A DNA stretch of 48,029 nucleotides from Clostridia bacterium (GTDB lineage: Bacteria > Bacillota > Clostridia > Oscillospirales > Butyricicoccaceae). A model generated the notes under the pieces. That model was not told the DNA's origin, did not search any database, and saw nothing but the letters and a program-made list of their open reading frames with translations. Of this stretch, positions 15,684-23,936 are shown piece after piece. The stretch's first letter is position 1; every line of letters starts with the position of its first letter. Location: positions 1 to 48,029 of the forward strand of contig JAFQTO010000008.1 in NCBI GenBank assembly GCA_017408985.1. The letters run 5' to 3'. A program made the translations under genes and the position numbers.

Positions 15684-15896
15684 ATTGCAATCTACGATTG
15701 CATGAATTGACCGCGTCATGAATTGGCTGCGCCATGAATTGAGCCTTACGGCTCATGAAGGTGTCACCCTCGGTGACCTATTAAATAAAATCCGCAACGC
15801 GGATACCGACATGCAGGCACAGCCTGCAATTCATGCCCGCAGGGCAATTCATTCTTCATGCAATCTTCGATTGCAATTCATTTGGTTATTTCGTGT
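15681..15896 (+). repeat. Mini-hairpin array with ATGAATT/AATTCAT linker inside the wal operon
   Basis: About nine tiny hairpins (GCAATC-TAC-GATTGC, GAC-CGC-GTC, GGC-TGC-GCC, GAGCC-TTAC-GGCTC, GGTGTCACC-CTC-GGTGACC, ATCCGC-AAC-GCGGAT, GCAGGC-ACA-GCCTGC, GCCC-GCA-GGGC and GCAATC-TTC-GATTGC) are joined by ATGAATT on the left and AATTCAT on the right. The linker flips orientation inside the array. The block 15755-15833 recurs inverted at 22352-22432. Confidence 0.85.
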
Positions 15897-15926
15897 TGCC
15901 ACTCAACACACAAAGGAGGTTAGACC

Positions 15927-17714
15927 GTGTTCCGTTCTTTACAGATGAAGCTGGTTTTGATACTCGTTATGCTTGTCATATCGGTTATGGCGGTAGTGGG
16001 TATTTTTCTTCTCAACTCAATAGCCGCGCGGGATACTCAGGACTTCCTTGAGCAGATGAACGAGGTCTTTACCCCCGAATTTATCCTGACCCTTGAGCGC
16101 ACCGCCGCAAGCGGCAGCGCTTTTGACGTGCGTGACGTGCTTTCCGCCTACTCGGCGCAGATGGGTATCGACAAAAACCGTATGTTCTTCGTCCTTGACG
16201 GCAGAAGCGGTGAATATCTGGCAGGCTCGGACAGCCAGTGGGGCGCTTCCCTCAGGCTTTCTGCCAATATGATAACCGCACTCAGCGGCGAGGTCGGTCA
16301 GACCGGCCACCGTCTCAGCGACTCGCTGGATATCGCCCTGCCTCTGTGCTCGGAGAGCGGCGAGGTTTTGTTCGTTGCGGGAGTCATCGACAATAAGACC
16401 GAGATGAACACCCTTACCTGGAACATACTCAGTATGCTCATCCGTGCCATATTCTTTGCCCTTGTCGTGGCGGTGCTTCTCAGCTTTTTGCTGAGCAAGA
16501 CCATCACCAACCCCGTGGAAAAGCTCAAGACCCAGGCAAGCAGCATTGCCTCGGGCGATCTGAGCCAGCGCGCCGAGGTCAGTTCCACCGACGAGCTGGG
16601 CGAGCTGTGCGAGACCTTCAACGAGATGGCTGACACGCTGGAGCATACCCTCCGCGAGGTGGGCGAGGAGCGCAACAAGCTGGACACCCTCTTCCGCCAT
16701 ATGGCTGACGGCGTGGTTGCCTTTGACGGAAACGGAAAGCTCATTCACGTCAACCCTGCCGCCCGCGATATGCTGGGCAAGGATATCACACCCGATATGT
16801 CCTACGCCGACGTGTTCCCCAACACCGCTTTTGATCAGGACGATCTGCGGGGCAACGGGCATTTTATGGAGCTGGACTACGCCGCAGGCACAAAAATACT
16901 CAAGATGTTCCTGGCTCCCCTGACCGCTCAGGACGAGCATCAGGGGGTCATGGTGGTGCTTCACGACATCACCGCACAGCAGAAGCTTGAGGAGAGCCGC
17001 AAAGAGTTCGTTGCCAACGTTTCTCACGAGCTTCGTACCCCTCTCACCAATATCAAGGGCTATACCGAAACACTTATCGACGGCGGCGAGATGCTGGACG
17101 AGGAGACACGCCGCAGTTTTCTGGACGTGGTCTACAACGAGAGCGACCGTATGACCCGAATAGTCAAGGACCTGCTTACCCTCTCAAGGCTGGACAATCA
17201 GCGTATGGAGATGAGTATGGAGAGGGTGGACCTCATACCCGTGGTCAAGGCCGCCGTTCAGTCTATGATGCTCGAGGCCGAAAATCAGTCCATCGCGCTG
17301 AGTGCATCCCTTCCCGACTCACTCCCCCTTATAAACGGCGACAAGGAGCGCCTGCATCAGGTGGTCCTCAACATAATCTCCAACGCGGTCAAGTATAACC
17401 GCGCCGACGGCAGTGTTGCCGTCAGCGCAGGCAGTGAGGGCATACATATATTCGTCAGAGTGCAGGATACCGGACTCGGTATACCCGAAGAAGATATGCC
17501 CCGCATATTCGAGCGCTTCTACCGCGTGGACAAGGCCCGTTCCCGCAAGCGGGGCGGCACCGGTCTGGGTCTGGCTATCGCAAAAGAGATCGTTGAAGCA
17601 CACGGCGGGCAGATACAGTTTGACAGCGTATACGGGCAGGGCAGTACGGTCACCCTGCGCTTTCCCGTCCTTGACTTGAGCGGTACGGAGGAACAAGATG
17701 GGCAGAATAACTGA
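15927..17714 (+). CDS. walK: Sensor histidine kinase WalK
   Basis: A 595-residue kinase. Two membrane helices (about 7-29 and 170-192) enclose an extracellular sensor of some 140 residues. A HAMP domain (about 193-245), a PAS domain (about 258-360) and the kinase core follow. The phospho-acceptor is His367 in FVANVSHELRTPLTNIKGY; the ATPase boxes are IISNAVKYN (N box), VQDTGLGIPEEDMPRIFERF (G1/F) and RGGTGLGLAI (G2). This is the WalK architecture. The start is GTG at 15927 with AAAGGAGGT at 15912-15920. yycH begins inside its last codons. Confidence 0.94.
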   Translation: MFRSLQMKLVLILVMLVISVMAVVGIFLLNSIAARDTQDFLEQMNEVFTPEFILTLERTAASGSAFDVRDVLSAYSAQMGIDKNRMFFVLDGRSGEYLAGSDSQWGASLRLSANMITALSGEVGQTGHRLSDSLDIALPLCSESGEVLFVAGVIDNKTEMNTLTWNILSMLIRAIFFALVVAVLLSFLLSKTITNPVEKLKTQASSIASGDLSQRAEVSSTDELGELCETFNEMADTLEHTLREVGEERNKLDTLFRHMADGVVAFDGNGKLIHVNPAARDMLGKDITPDMSYADVFPNTAFDQDDLRGNGHFMELDYAAGTKILKMFLAPLTAQDEHQGVMVVLHDITAQQKLEESRKEFVANVSHELRTPLTNIKGYTETLIDGGEMLDEETRRSFLDVVYNESDRMTRIVKDLLTLSRLDNQRMEMSMERVDLIPVVKAAVQSMMLEAENQSIALSASLPDSLPLINGDKERLHQVVLNIISNAVKYNRADGSVAVSAGSEGIHIFVRVQDTGLGIPEEDMPRIFERFYRVDKARSRKRGGTGLGLAIAKEIVEAHGGQIQFDSVYGQGSTVTLRFPVLDLSGTEEQDGQNN

Positions 17715-18999
17715 GCTTTTCAAGACCCTGCTCATATGCCTGCTGACCGTGACTATGGTACTGCTGACCCTCTGCTTCTTCGTGGTGACGCTGTCCTCCG
17801 ACGCGCTTTCGCCCGAGGATCTGCTGTATGAGCTTACCGCATCCTCTCAGGCGGAAAAATCGGACAGCGACCAGACGGGCACTTTGCCCCAGACGGCGGC
17901 GTTCCCCTGCCAGATAGCCTACGTCTGCGGAATGGGACAGCTGTATATGCCCATTTCCTCTCAGGAATACGACGATGCGCTGGACTCCACCGAGCAGTTT
18001 TTGGAGGAGGCTATTGCCTCCTGCTCCGATTACAGCAAATGCACCGAGACCGACTACATCCTCAGCCTGTTAGGTCAGGGTATTCTGTGGGTGTACGACT
18101 ATCCCCTGCCCTTTTATATGCTGTGCAGCTGGGCGGAATACAGCTACAGCGGTAAGGATATCACCGTCAGCTCAATATTCGTATACTCCGACTCCTCCGC
18201 CGTCAACCTGCTCATAAAAGGCTCCGACGGCTCCTATCATCGGTTTATGACCCAGGCGGACGAAGCATATATCGCCCGTGTCTGCGCATCGGTCTCGCCC
18301 AACGGAGTTATTTCGGCTATGACCAACTCGGGCAGTACAAACGGCGACGTACCTATACTTTCGGGCGGATTGAGCCTGCCCACCTACACGTTGAGCACCG
18401 GCTACAACTCGGATGACGGCGAGATCTCACGCAAAGCCATGACCGCGCTTGATATCAACCCCTATCTGTCCTCGGTCTACCGCGACGGCGACGCCACCGT
18501 GTATATCGAAGGCAGCAGCCGCCTCCATATGTACGCCGACAGACATCTGTCCTACTCCACCGCCGACGAAAACGGCGGCGTTGCCCTGCCTCCGGCTGCC
18601 GATCTGAGCCAAAAGGAACGGCTTATCGCCATAGTTGAGGGGGTACGCTCCATCGTGTTCCCGCTGTGGGAGTCTCTCAGTTCGCCCAGCGTTCGGCTCA
18701 GTCTCAGCACAATAGAGGAGACCGATGACGGCCTGACCGTGTATTTTGACGCCTATATAGGCGGCTGTTATATCTCACGGGGAGATCTCCCCGCCGCAGC
18801 CGCCAGAATAGAGGACGGCAAGCTGGTGGGTCTGTCCATCTACCCGCTGTCTCTGCAGCGCAAGGACTACCGCTCCGTTATCCCCTACGCTCAGGCGCAG
18901 GCGGCAGCAGACAGCGATGCCGTTTTAAGGGTGCAGTACGTACTGCAGGAGGATATGACCGTTGCTCCCATCCTTGCCGACGTAAAGGAGGGAGAGTAA
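17698..18999 (+). CDS. yycH: YycH-type regulator of WalRK
   Basis: A 433-residue protein with an N-terminal membrane helix (LLICLLTVTMVLLTLCFFVV, about 11-30) and a long extracytoplasmic part. Its position directly after walK (17-base overlap, GGAGG upstream), its size and topology identify it as YycH. In Bacillus and Staphylococcus YycH acts with YycI at the membrane to adjust WalK activity. Sequence similarity to the known proteins is weak by eye, so context carries the assignment. Confidence 0.8.
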   Translation: MGRITELFKTLLICLLTVTMVLLTLCFFVVTLSSDALSPEDLLYELTASSQAEKSDSDQTGTLPQTAAFPCQIAYVCGMGQLYMPISSQEYDDALDSTEQFLEEAIASCSDYSKCTETDYILSLLGQGILWVYDYPLPFYMLCSWAEYSYSGKDITVSSIFVYSDSSAVNLLIKGSDGSYHRFMTQADEAYIARVCASVSPNGVISAMTNSGSTNGDVPILSGGLSLPTYTLSTGYNSDDGEISRKAMTALDINPYLSSVYRDGDATVYIEGSSRLHMYADRHLSYSTADENGGVALPPAADLSQKERLIAIVEGVRSIVFPLWESLSSPSVRLSLSTIEETDDGLTVYFDAYIGGCYISRGDLPAAAARIEDGKLVGLSIYPLSLQRKDYRSVIPYAQAQAAADSDAVLRVQYVLQEDMTVAPILADVKEGE

Positions 19000-19000
19000 T

Positions 19001-19786
19001 ATGGAATGGAAAAAGGCCAAATGGCTGATAATCGCCCTGCTGCTGGCAGTCAATATCGTGCTGGGCATCAATATCGCCACCCGCTACACCCGCGCGCTCA
19101 GCCGTGAGCTTGACTCCCTCCGCGCCGCCGTGGAGATAGCTCCCGAAAGCTACGGCTTCGACTTTGAGACCTTTGCTCAGCTGCCCAGATATATGTATTC
19201 CTGCCGCGGCACCCGTGATCTGCTTGCCGAGTCCTACATTGCCTCCAGCATAGTCCACGGCACCGCCGGGTCCACCGACGAAGGCGGCGGTATCTACATC
19301 TACAACAGCCCGGGCATCGAGCGCGTGGTATTCCGCCGCGGCGGAAATATGGCGGGCATCGTCACCTTTGATCAAAACATCAATATCCCCGAGGTTATAA
19401 TCGAGTCTGCCCGTCTGTCGGGGCTGGACACCGAGGGTACGGGGGACGAGCTGGCATTTTATTATGACGAATATCCCGTTTCCAACGCCTATTACTCCCA
19501 GACGGTCTACGGCGAATACACCTCCCTGACGGGCGTGGTGCCGCTGGCTGACAGCTGGACACGTCAGGAGCGGGGCCGCAGCCGCGGTGAAATGGTGCTT
19601 GTGCTCAAGAATATCATGGAGGAGCACTCACTCGGCTCTCTGCTGGGCGTAAAAGCCGTATATTTTGCCGAGGCGTCGGACAGCGCCACCCATCTGCTGA
19701 CACCTGCCTGGCAGGTGGAGTGCACCGGCGGCAGTTTCGTCGTCAGTCTTATAGACAAGAGCCTTTTGGAAACAGACTTCAAATAG
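19001..19786 (+). CDS. yycI: YycI-type regulatory protein
   Basis: A 261-residue protein. MEWKKAKWLIIALLLAVNIV is the typical YycI beginning (a short basic tail and one membrane helix), and most of the protein lies outside the membrane. The C-terminal strand LLTPAWQVECTGG fits the family fold. It starts one base after the yycH stop with GGAGGGAG upstream. YycH and YycI form a complex that modulates WalK in other Firmicutes. It is the last gene of the wal operon; murA has its own promoter. Confidence 0.86.
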   Translation: MEWKKAKWLIIALLLAVNIVLGINIATRYTRALSRELDSLRAAVEIAPESYGFDFETFAQLPRYMYSCRGTRDLLAESYIASSIVHGTAGSTDEGGGIYIYNSPGIERVVFRRGGNMAGIVTFDQNINIPEVIIESARLSGLDTEGTGDELAFYYDEYPVSNAYYSQTVYGEYTSLTGVVPLADSWTRQERGRSRGEMVLVLKNIMEEHSLGSLLGVKAVYFAEASDSATHLLTPAWQVECTGGSFVVSLIDKSLLETDFK

Positions 19787-19788
19787 GC

Positions 19789-19817
19789 TTTACCTTTGGC
19801 TGTGTCTGTGGTATAAT
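19789..19817 (+). promoter_or_regulatory. Promoter of murA
   Basis: TTTACC (19789-19794) and TATAAT (19812-19817) are 17 bases apart, beginning three bases after the yycI stop and about 65 bases before the murA start. Confidence 0.65.
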
Positions 19818-19882
19818 GTTTCTGTGATACAATTAAGCTGCAGTAGTATTTTGTTTTGTTGTTTATATATTGAGGTGCTTTT

Positions 19883-21145
19883 TTGGACAAGTATGTGATT
19901 CGCGGCGGTAAGCCGTTATTTGGAGACGTAACCATCAGCGGCGCAAAGAACGCCGTTGTTGCCATCATACCCGCGGCAATACTTGCCGAGGGTGTTTGCC
20001 GTATAGAAAACGTGCCGCTGGTATCCGACGTGCTTACCGAGCTGGAGATCCTCCGCGAGCTGGGCGTGCGCGCCGACGTGGTAGCGCCCGGAGTGGTGGA
20101 GATAGACCCTTCGCGTCTGCACACCCACCGCGCCGTCAGCGAGCTTAATCAGAAGTTCCGCGCCTCCTACTACCTGCTGGGTGCATTCCTCAGCCGATTC
20201 GGCAAAGCCGAAGTGTCTATGCCCGGCGGCTGCAACTTCGGCGGTGCGCGCCCCATCGATCAGCACATCAAGGGCTTTGAGGCGCTGGGTGCAGAGGTCA
20301 TAGTGGAGGACGGCGTCATCAAAGCCTACACCCCCAACGGCAAAAAAGGTGCAAACGTGTACTTTGACGGCGTCACCGTAGGCGGAACGGTCAACGTTAT
20401 GCTTGCCGCCGTGCTTACTCCCGGACTCACCGTGCTGGAGAACGCCGCAAGAGAGCCCCATATCGTCGATCTTGCCAACTTCCTCAACTATATGGGTGCC
20501 GAGATAATGGGCGCGGGCACCGATATCATCCGCATCAAGGGCGTGGAGCATCTTCACGGCTGTACGTATTCCATAATCCCCGATCAGATCGAGGCGGGTA
20601 CATATCTTGCCGCCGCCGCTGCCGCAGGCGGAAGCGTCACGGTACGCAACGTCACGCCCAAGCATCTTGAAGCCACGATAGAAAAGCTTCAGGAGGCAGG
20701 CGCGATGATAACCGAGGGTGACGATTACGTTACTCTCTCCCGTGCAGGCAGAATACTGCCCACCGATATCAAAGCCAGCCCCTACCCCGGCTTCCCCACC
20801 GATATGCAGCCCCAGCTTGCCGCCGTGCTGACTTTGGCCGACGGTGTCAGCGTCATAACCGACGAGGTGTGGGACACACGGTTCAAGTACGCCGAACATC
20901 TGGAAAAAATGGGTGCGCAGATAGAAGTCCAGCCCAGACAGGCCACCATAACGGGTGTCAAAGCCCTGCAGGGCGCCGAAATGTCAGCCTGCGACCTGCG
21001 TGCGGGTGCCGCAATGGTCATAGCCGCACTTGCCGCGAGAGGCGAGAGCGTCATCACGAATATCCATTACGTTGAACGCGGCTACGAAAATATAGTGCAG
21101 AAGCTTCGCCGTATAGGCGCAGATATCGAGCTTGTATCCGAATAA
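19883..21145 (+). CDS. murA: UDP-N-acetylglucosamine 1-carboxyvinyltransferase MurA
   Basis: A 420-residue enzyme for the first committed step of peptidoglycan synthesis, adding enolpyruvate to UDP-GlcNAc. It starts with the EPT-family signature VTISGAKNAVVAIIPAAILA, with the conserved Lys-Asn pair. The catalytic Cys is in MPGGCNFGGARPIDQHIKG (near 115), so the enzyme should be sensitive to fosfomycin in the usual way. The late GYPGFPTDMQPQ-like segment is present as PYPGFPTDMQPQLAAVL. The start is TTG at 19883 with GAGGTG upstream. It sits beside the wal operon, which controls cell-wall metabolism. Confidence 0.95.
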   Translation: MDKYVIRGGKPLFGDVTISGAKNAVVAIIPAAILAEGVCRIENVPLVSDVLTELEILRELGVRADVVAPGVVEIDPSRLHTHRAVSELNQKFRASYYLLGAFLSRFGKAEVSMPGGCNFGGARPIDQHIKGFEALGAEVIVEDGVIKAYTPNGKKGANVYFDGVTVGGTVNVMLAAVLTPGLTVLENAAREPHIVDLANFLNYMGAEIMGAGTDIIRIKGVEHLHGCTYSIIPDQIEAGTYLAAAAAAGGSVTVRNVTPKHLEATIEKLQEAGAMITEGDDYVTLSRAGRILPTDIKASPYPGFPTDMQPQLAAVLTLADGVSVITDEVWDTRFKYAEHLEKMGAQIEVQPRQATITGVKALQGAEMSACDLRAGAAMVIAALAARGESVITNIHYVERGYENIVQKLRRIGADIELVSE

Positions 21146-21152
21146 AACTGCG

Positions 21153-21369
21153 GCGCGATGGGGAGACTCATCGCGCTGATTTGTAGCAGAAAAGAGCTAT
21201 TAGCTAATAACTAAGAGCTAAGAGCTAATGTGTCGCCTACGGCGACCTATTGAATAAAATCCGCGAAGCGGATACCTCAGCTATTAGCTATTCACTATTA
21301 GCTATTAGCTATTCACTATTAGCTATTAGCTAATAACTTTCAACATTTACACTCTCAGGAGGTTTTATT
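21153..21369 (+). repeat. Hairpin and AGCTATTAGCTA-type repeats after murA
   Basis: An 8-bp stem GCGCGATG/CATCGCGC (21153-21176) has no real T run. It is followed by AGCTATTAGCTAATAACTAAG-like runs (21196-21228 and 21279-21340) around a GTGTCGCC-TAC-GGCGAC and ATCCGC-GAA-GCGGAT pair of hairpins. These two hairpins and the CTATTgAATAAA spacer match the core of the ATGAATT arrays. Confidence 0.65.
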
Positions 21370-22275
21370 ATGGCAGCACAAATTATCGACGGAAAAGAAG
21401 TTGCAAAAATTACTTATAAACAGATCAAGGCCCGTACGGCCGCCCTGCGTGAGCAGGGTATTATCCCCGGGCTCACGGTTATAATAGTTGGAGAGAACCC
21501 GGCTTCCCAGACCTACGTTGCCAGCAAGGAAAAGCGCGCTTTGAAGCTGGGCTGGAACGGTCAGGTCATCCGTCTACCCGAAAATGCCACCCAGCAGGAG
21601 CTGTGCGAGGTAATCAAGACCCTCAATCTTGACGACAGCGTGGACGGCATATTGGTCCAGCTGCCCCTGCCCAAACACATCAACGAGCTTGAGGTGCTCA
21701 AGTGCATCGACCCCGAAAAAGACGTGGACGGATTCCATATAGTCAATTCGGGCAAGCTTTTTGCAGGGCTTGAGAGCTTCGTTCCCTGCACTCCCAAGGG
21801 TATTATGAAGCTTATCGACTCCACGGGTGTGGAGATAGAGGGCAAAAACGCCGTTGTCATCGGCAGAAGCCTTATCGTGGGCAAACCCGCCTTTTTGCTG
21901 CTGTCCGCACGCAACGCCACCGTCACCCTCTGCCACTCCAAGACCGAAAACCTTGCCGAGTTCACCCGCAGCGCCGACATAGTGGTCGCCGCTATCGGCA
22001 AGCCTAACTTTGTCACCGCCGATATGATAAAGCCCGGTGCCGTGGTCATTGACGTGGGTATCAACCGCCTGCCCGACGGTCAGCTGTGCGGCGACGTGGA
22101 TTTTGAGTCGGTAAAGGAAGTTGCCGGCCACCTTACCCCCGTACCCGGCGGCGTGGGTCAGATGACTATCGCCATGCTGATGGAAAACACCGTCATCTCC
22201 GCCGAAGCACGACTTGCTGGCAGAGACAGAAAGACCGACGCTTCTGTCCTCGACGGAACGAGACACAAGGCATAA
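21370..22275 (+). CDS. folD: Bifunctional methylenetetrahydrofolate dehydrogenase/cyclohydrolase FolD
   Basis: A 301-residue enzyme that interconverts 5,10-methylene-, methenyl- and 10-formyl-tetrahydrofolate. The catalytic segment QTYVASKEKRALKLG (48-62) holds the key Tyr and Lys. DGILVQLPLPKHI is the second family signature, and VIGRSLIVGKPAFLLL with TPVPGGVGQMTIAMLMENT form the NADP site and C-terminus. About 15 extra residues after the usual end are encoded by DNA next to the following hairpin array. AGGAGG precedes the ATG. It appears to be a single-gene unit. Confidence 0.96.
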   Translation: MAAQIIDGKEVAKITYKQIKARTAALREQGIIPGLTVIIVGENPASQTYVASKEKRALKLGWNGQVIRLPENATQQELCEVIKTLNLDDSVDGILVQLPLPKHINELEVLKCIDPEKDVDGFHIVNSGKLFAGLESFVPCTPKGIMKLIDSTGVEIEGKNAVVIGRSLIVGKPAFLLLSARNATVTLCHSKTENLAEFTRSADIVVAAIGKPNFVTADMIKPGAVVIDVGINRLPDGQLCGDVDFESVKEVAGHLTPVPGGVGQMTIAMLMENTVISAEARLAGRDRKTDASVLDGTRHKA

Positions 22276-22506
22276 ATGCACAATGCAAAATGATGAATTG
22301 CGCCGTTGGCGCATGAATTGAAAGCTTCGCTTTCATAAATTGGCTTCGCCATGAATTGCAGGCTGTGCCTGCATGTCGGTATCCGCTTCGCGGATATTAT
22401 TTAATAGGTCGCACAATGTGCGACACCTTCATGAGCCGAAGGCTCAATTCATGCCCGCAGGGCAATTCATGACATCGTCAATTCATGCAATCTTCGATTG
22501 CAATTC
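22276..22506 (+). repeat. Mini-hairpin array with ATGAATT/AATTCAT linker, copy 2
   Basis: After GCACAATGCAAAATGATG comes a run of hairpins: GCGCC-GTT-GGCGC, AAAGC-TTC-GCTTT, GGC-TTC-GCC, GCAGGC-TGT-GCCTGC, ATCCGC-TTC-GCGGAT, GTCGCAC-AAT-GTGCGAC, GAGCC-GAA-GGCTC, GCCC-GCA-GGGC and GCAATC-TTC-GATTGC. Linkers read ATGAATT on the left and AATTCAT on the right. The block 22352-22432 is the inverted counterpart of 15755-15833. Confidence 0.85.
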
Positions 22507-22550
22507 CTCCCTACTCCCTCACCTCATTCACTACGGAGGCTATACTGACT

Positions 22551-23936
22551 ATGATTTCTCAATCTTTTGCCCAAAAGGCTCTGGACACTGCCCTTTCTCA
22601 AGGCGGTGACTATGCCGAGCTTTTTCTGGAGGACACAAACTCCAACAGCCTGAGTATGCAAAACGGCGAGTGCGACGGAGCTTCTTCCTCCCGCCGCTGC
22701 GGCTGCGGTGTCAGAGTGCTTGACGGCACCCGCTTCATCTACACCTACACGGCAGGACTTAACGAATCGGATATTCTTGCCGCCGCGCAGGCTGCCGCCG
22801 ACGCAATGGCACAGACTGCACAGACACAGTCGGTGCGCTTTGAGGTGCGCTCTTTCGGCGCGTACCCTCTCAAGGCTGCCGAAGATATAGACAACGCCTA
22901 CCGCGCCAAGCTTCTTATCGATGCCTGCCGCGCGGGCAAGGGCGTGAGCGGCAGCATCAGTCAGGTCAAGGCGTCGGTCGCCGACGTTGACCAGCGGGTG
23001 CTCATATGCTCCAGCGAGGGTCTGTTTACCCGTGACCGACGTGTGCGCACCCGTATCCGCGTGCAGGCTGTGGCATCAAACGGCACCGATATGCAGATAG
23101 GCTTTGCCGCCCCCGGTGCGGGCTGCGGCTACGAGCTTTTTGACCGTATCGACCCCGCCGAGTTGGGCAAAACTGCCGCCGACAAGGCGCTTCTGATGCT
23201 TTCTGCCCCCGAATGTCCCGCGGGCGTTTTCCCCGTTGTCATAGAAAACGGCTTCGGCGGCGTTATATTCCACGAAGCCTGCGGCCACTCACTTGAGACT
23301 ACTTCGGTAGCCTACGGCAACAGCGAATTCTGCGGCAAGCTCGGTCAGCAGATAGCCTCTCCCTGCGTTACCGCCGTTGACGACGGCACGCTCCCCGGTG
23401 AATGGGGCTCCTGCTGTGTTGACGACGAGGGCACCGAGACCCAAAAGAACGTGCTTATCGAAAACGGCGTGCTCAAGAGCTATATGAGCGACATCATCGG
23501 CGCACGCAAGGCAGGTGTGCCCCGCACGGGCAACGGCAGACGTCAGGACTACACATTTGCCCCCACTTCCCGTATGACCAACACCTATATCGCACCCGGC
23601 ACGGACAGCCGTGACGAGATGATCGCCACTATGGGCGACGGTCTGTACGCTCTGACTATGGGCGGCGGCAGCGTCAATCCTCTGACGGGCGAGTTCAATT
23701 TTGCCGTCAACGAGGCCTACTGGGTCAAAAACGGCAAGCTCCACACACCCGTCCGCGGTGCCTCGCTTATCGGCAAGGGCGGCAGGGTGCTGATGGATAT
23801 CGACCGTGTCAGCGACAATCTTGCACTTGCCGCAGGCGTATGCGGCTCCTCTTCGGGCTCGGTGCCTACCAACGTAGGTCAGCCCTGCATCAGGATAAAG
23901 AGCATCGTTATCGGCGGAAAGGGGGAAAAGCTGTGA
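22551..23936 (+). CDS. tldD: TldD metalloprotease subunit
   Basis: A 461-residue TldD/PmbA family protein. HEACGH in the segment IFHEACGHSLE (near 241) is the HExxxH zinc site of the catalytic TldD subunit. The C-terminal TMGGGSVNPLTGEFNFAV and GNGRRQDYTFAPTSRMTNT are family hallmarks. The TldD-TldE pair forms a heterodimeric protease that degrades unfolded peptides, and in E. coli matures microcin B17 and processes CcdA. I use the ATG at 22551 behind CGGAGG; the frame is open further left but only through hairpin repeats. Its stop overlaps the next gene. Confidence 0.94.
   Translation: MISQSFAQKALDTALSQGGDYAELFLEDTNSNSLSMQNGECDGASSSRRCGCGVRVLDGTRFIYTYTAGLNESDILAAAQAAADAMAQTAQTQSVRFEVRSFGAYPLKAAEDIDNAYRAKLLIDACRAGKGVSGSISQVKASVADVDQRVLICSSEGLFTRDRRVRTRIRVQAVASNGTDMQIGFAAPGAGCGYELFDRIDPAELGKTAADKALLMLSAPECPAGVFPVVIENGFGGVIFHEACGHSLETTSVAYGNSEFCGKLGQQIASPCVTAVDDGTLPGEWGSCCVDDEGTETQKNVLIENGVLKSYMSDIIGARKAGVPRTGNGRRQDYTFAPTSRMTNTYIAPGTDSRDEMIATMGDGLYALTMGGGSVNPLTGEFNFAVNEAYWVKNGKLHTPVRGASLIGKGGRVLMDIDRVSDNLALAAGVCGSSSGSVPTNVGQPCIRIKSIVIGGKGEKL

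Noticed and set aside
15681-15896. Hairpin arrays considered as CRISPR arrays
   Set aside because: The constant part is only 7-9 bases, the variable parts are self-complementary and of uneven length, and there are no cas genes.
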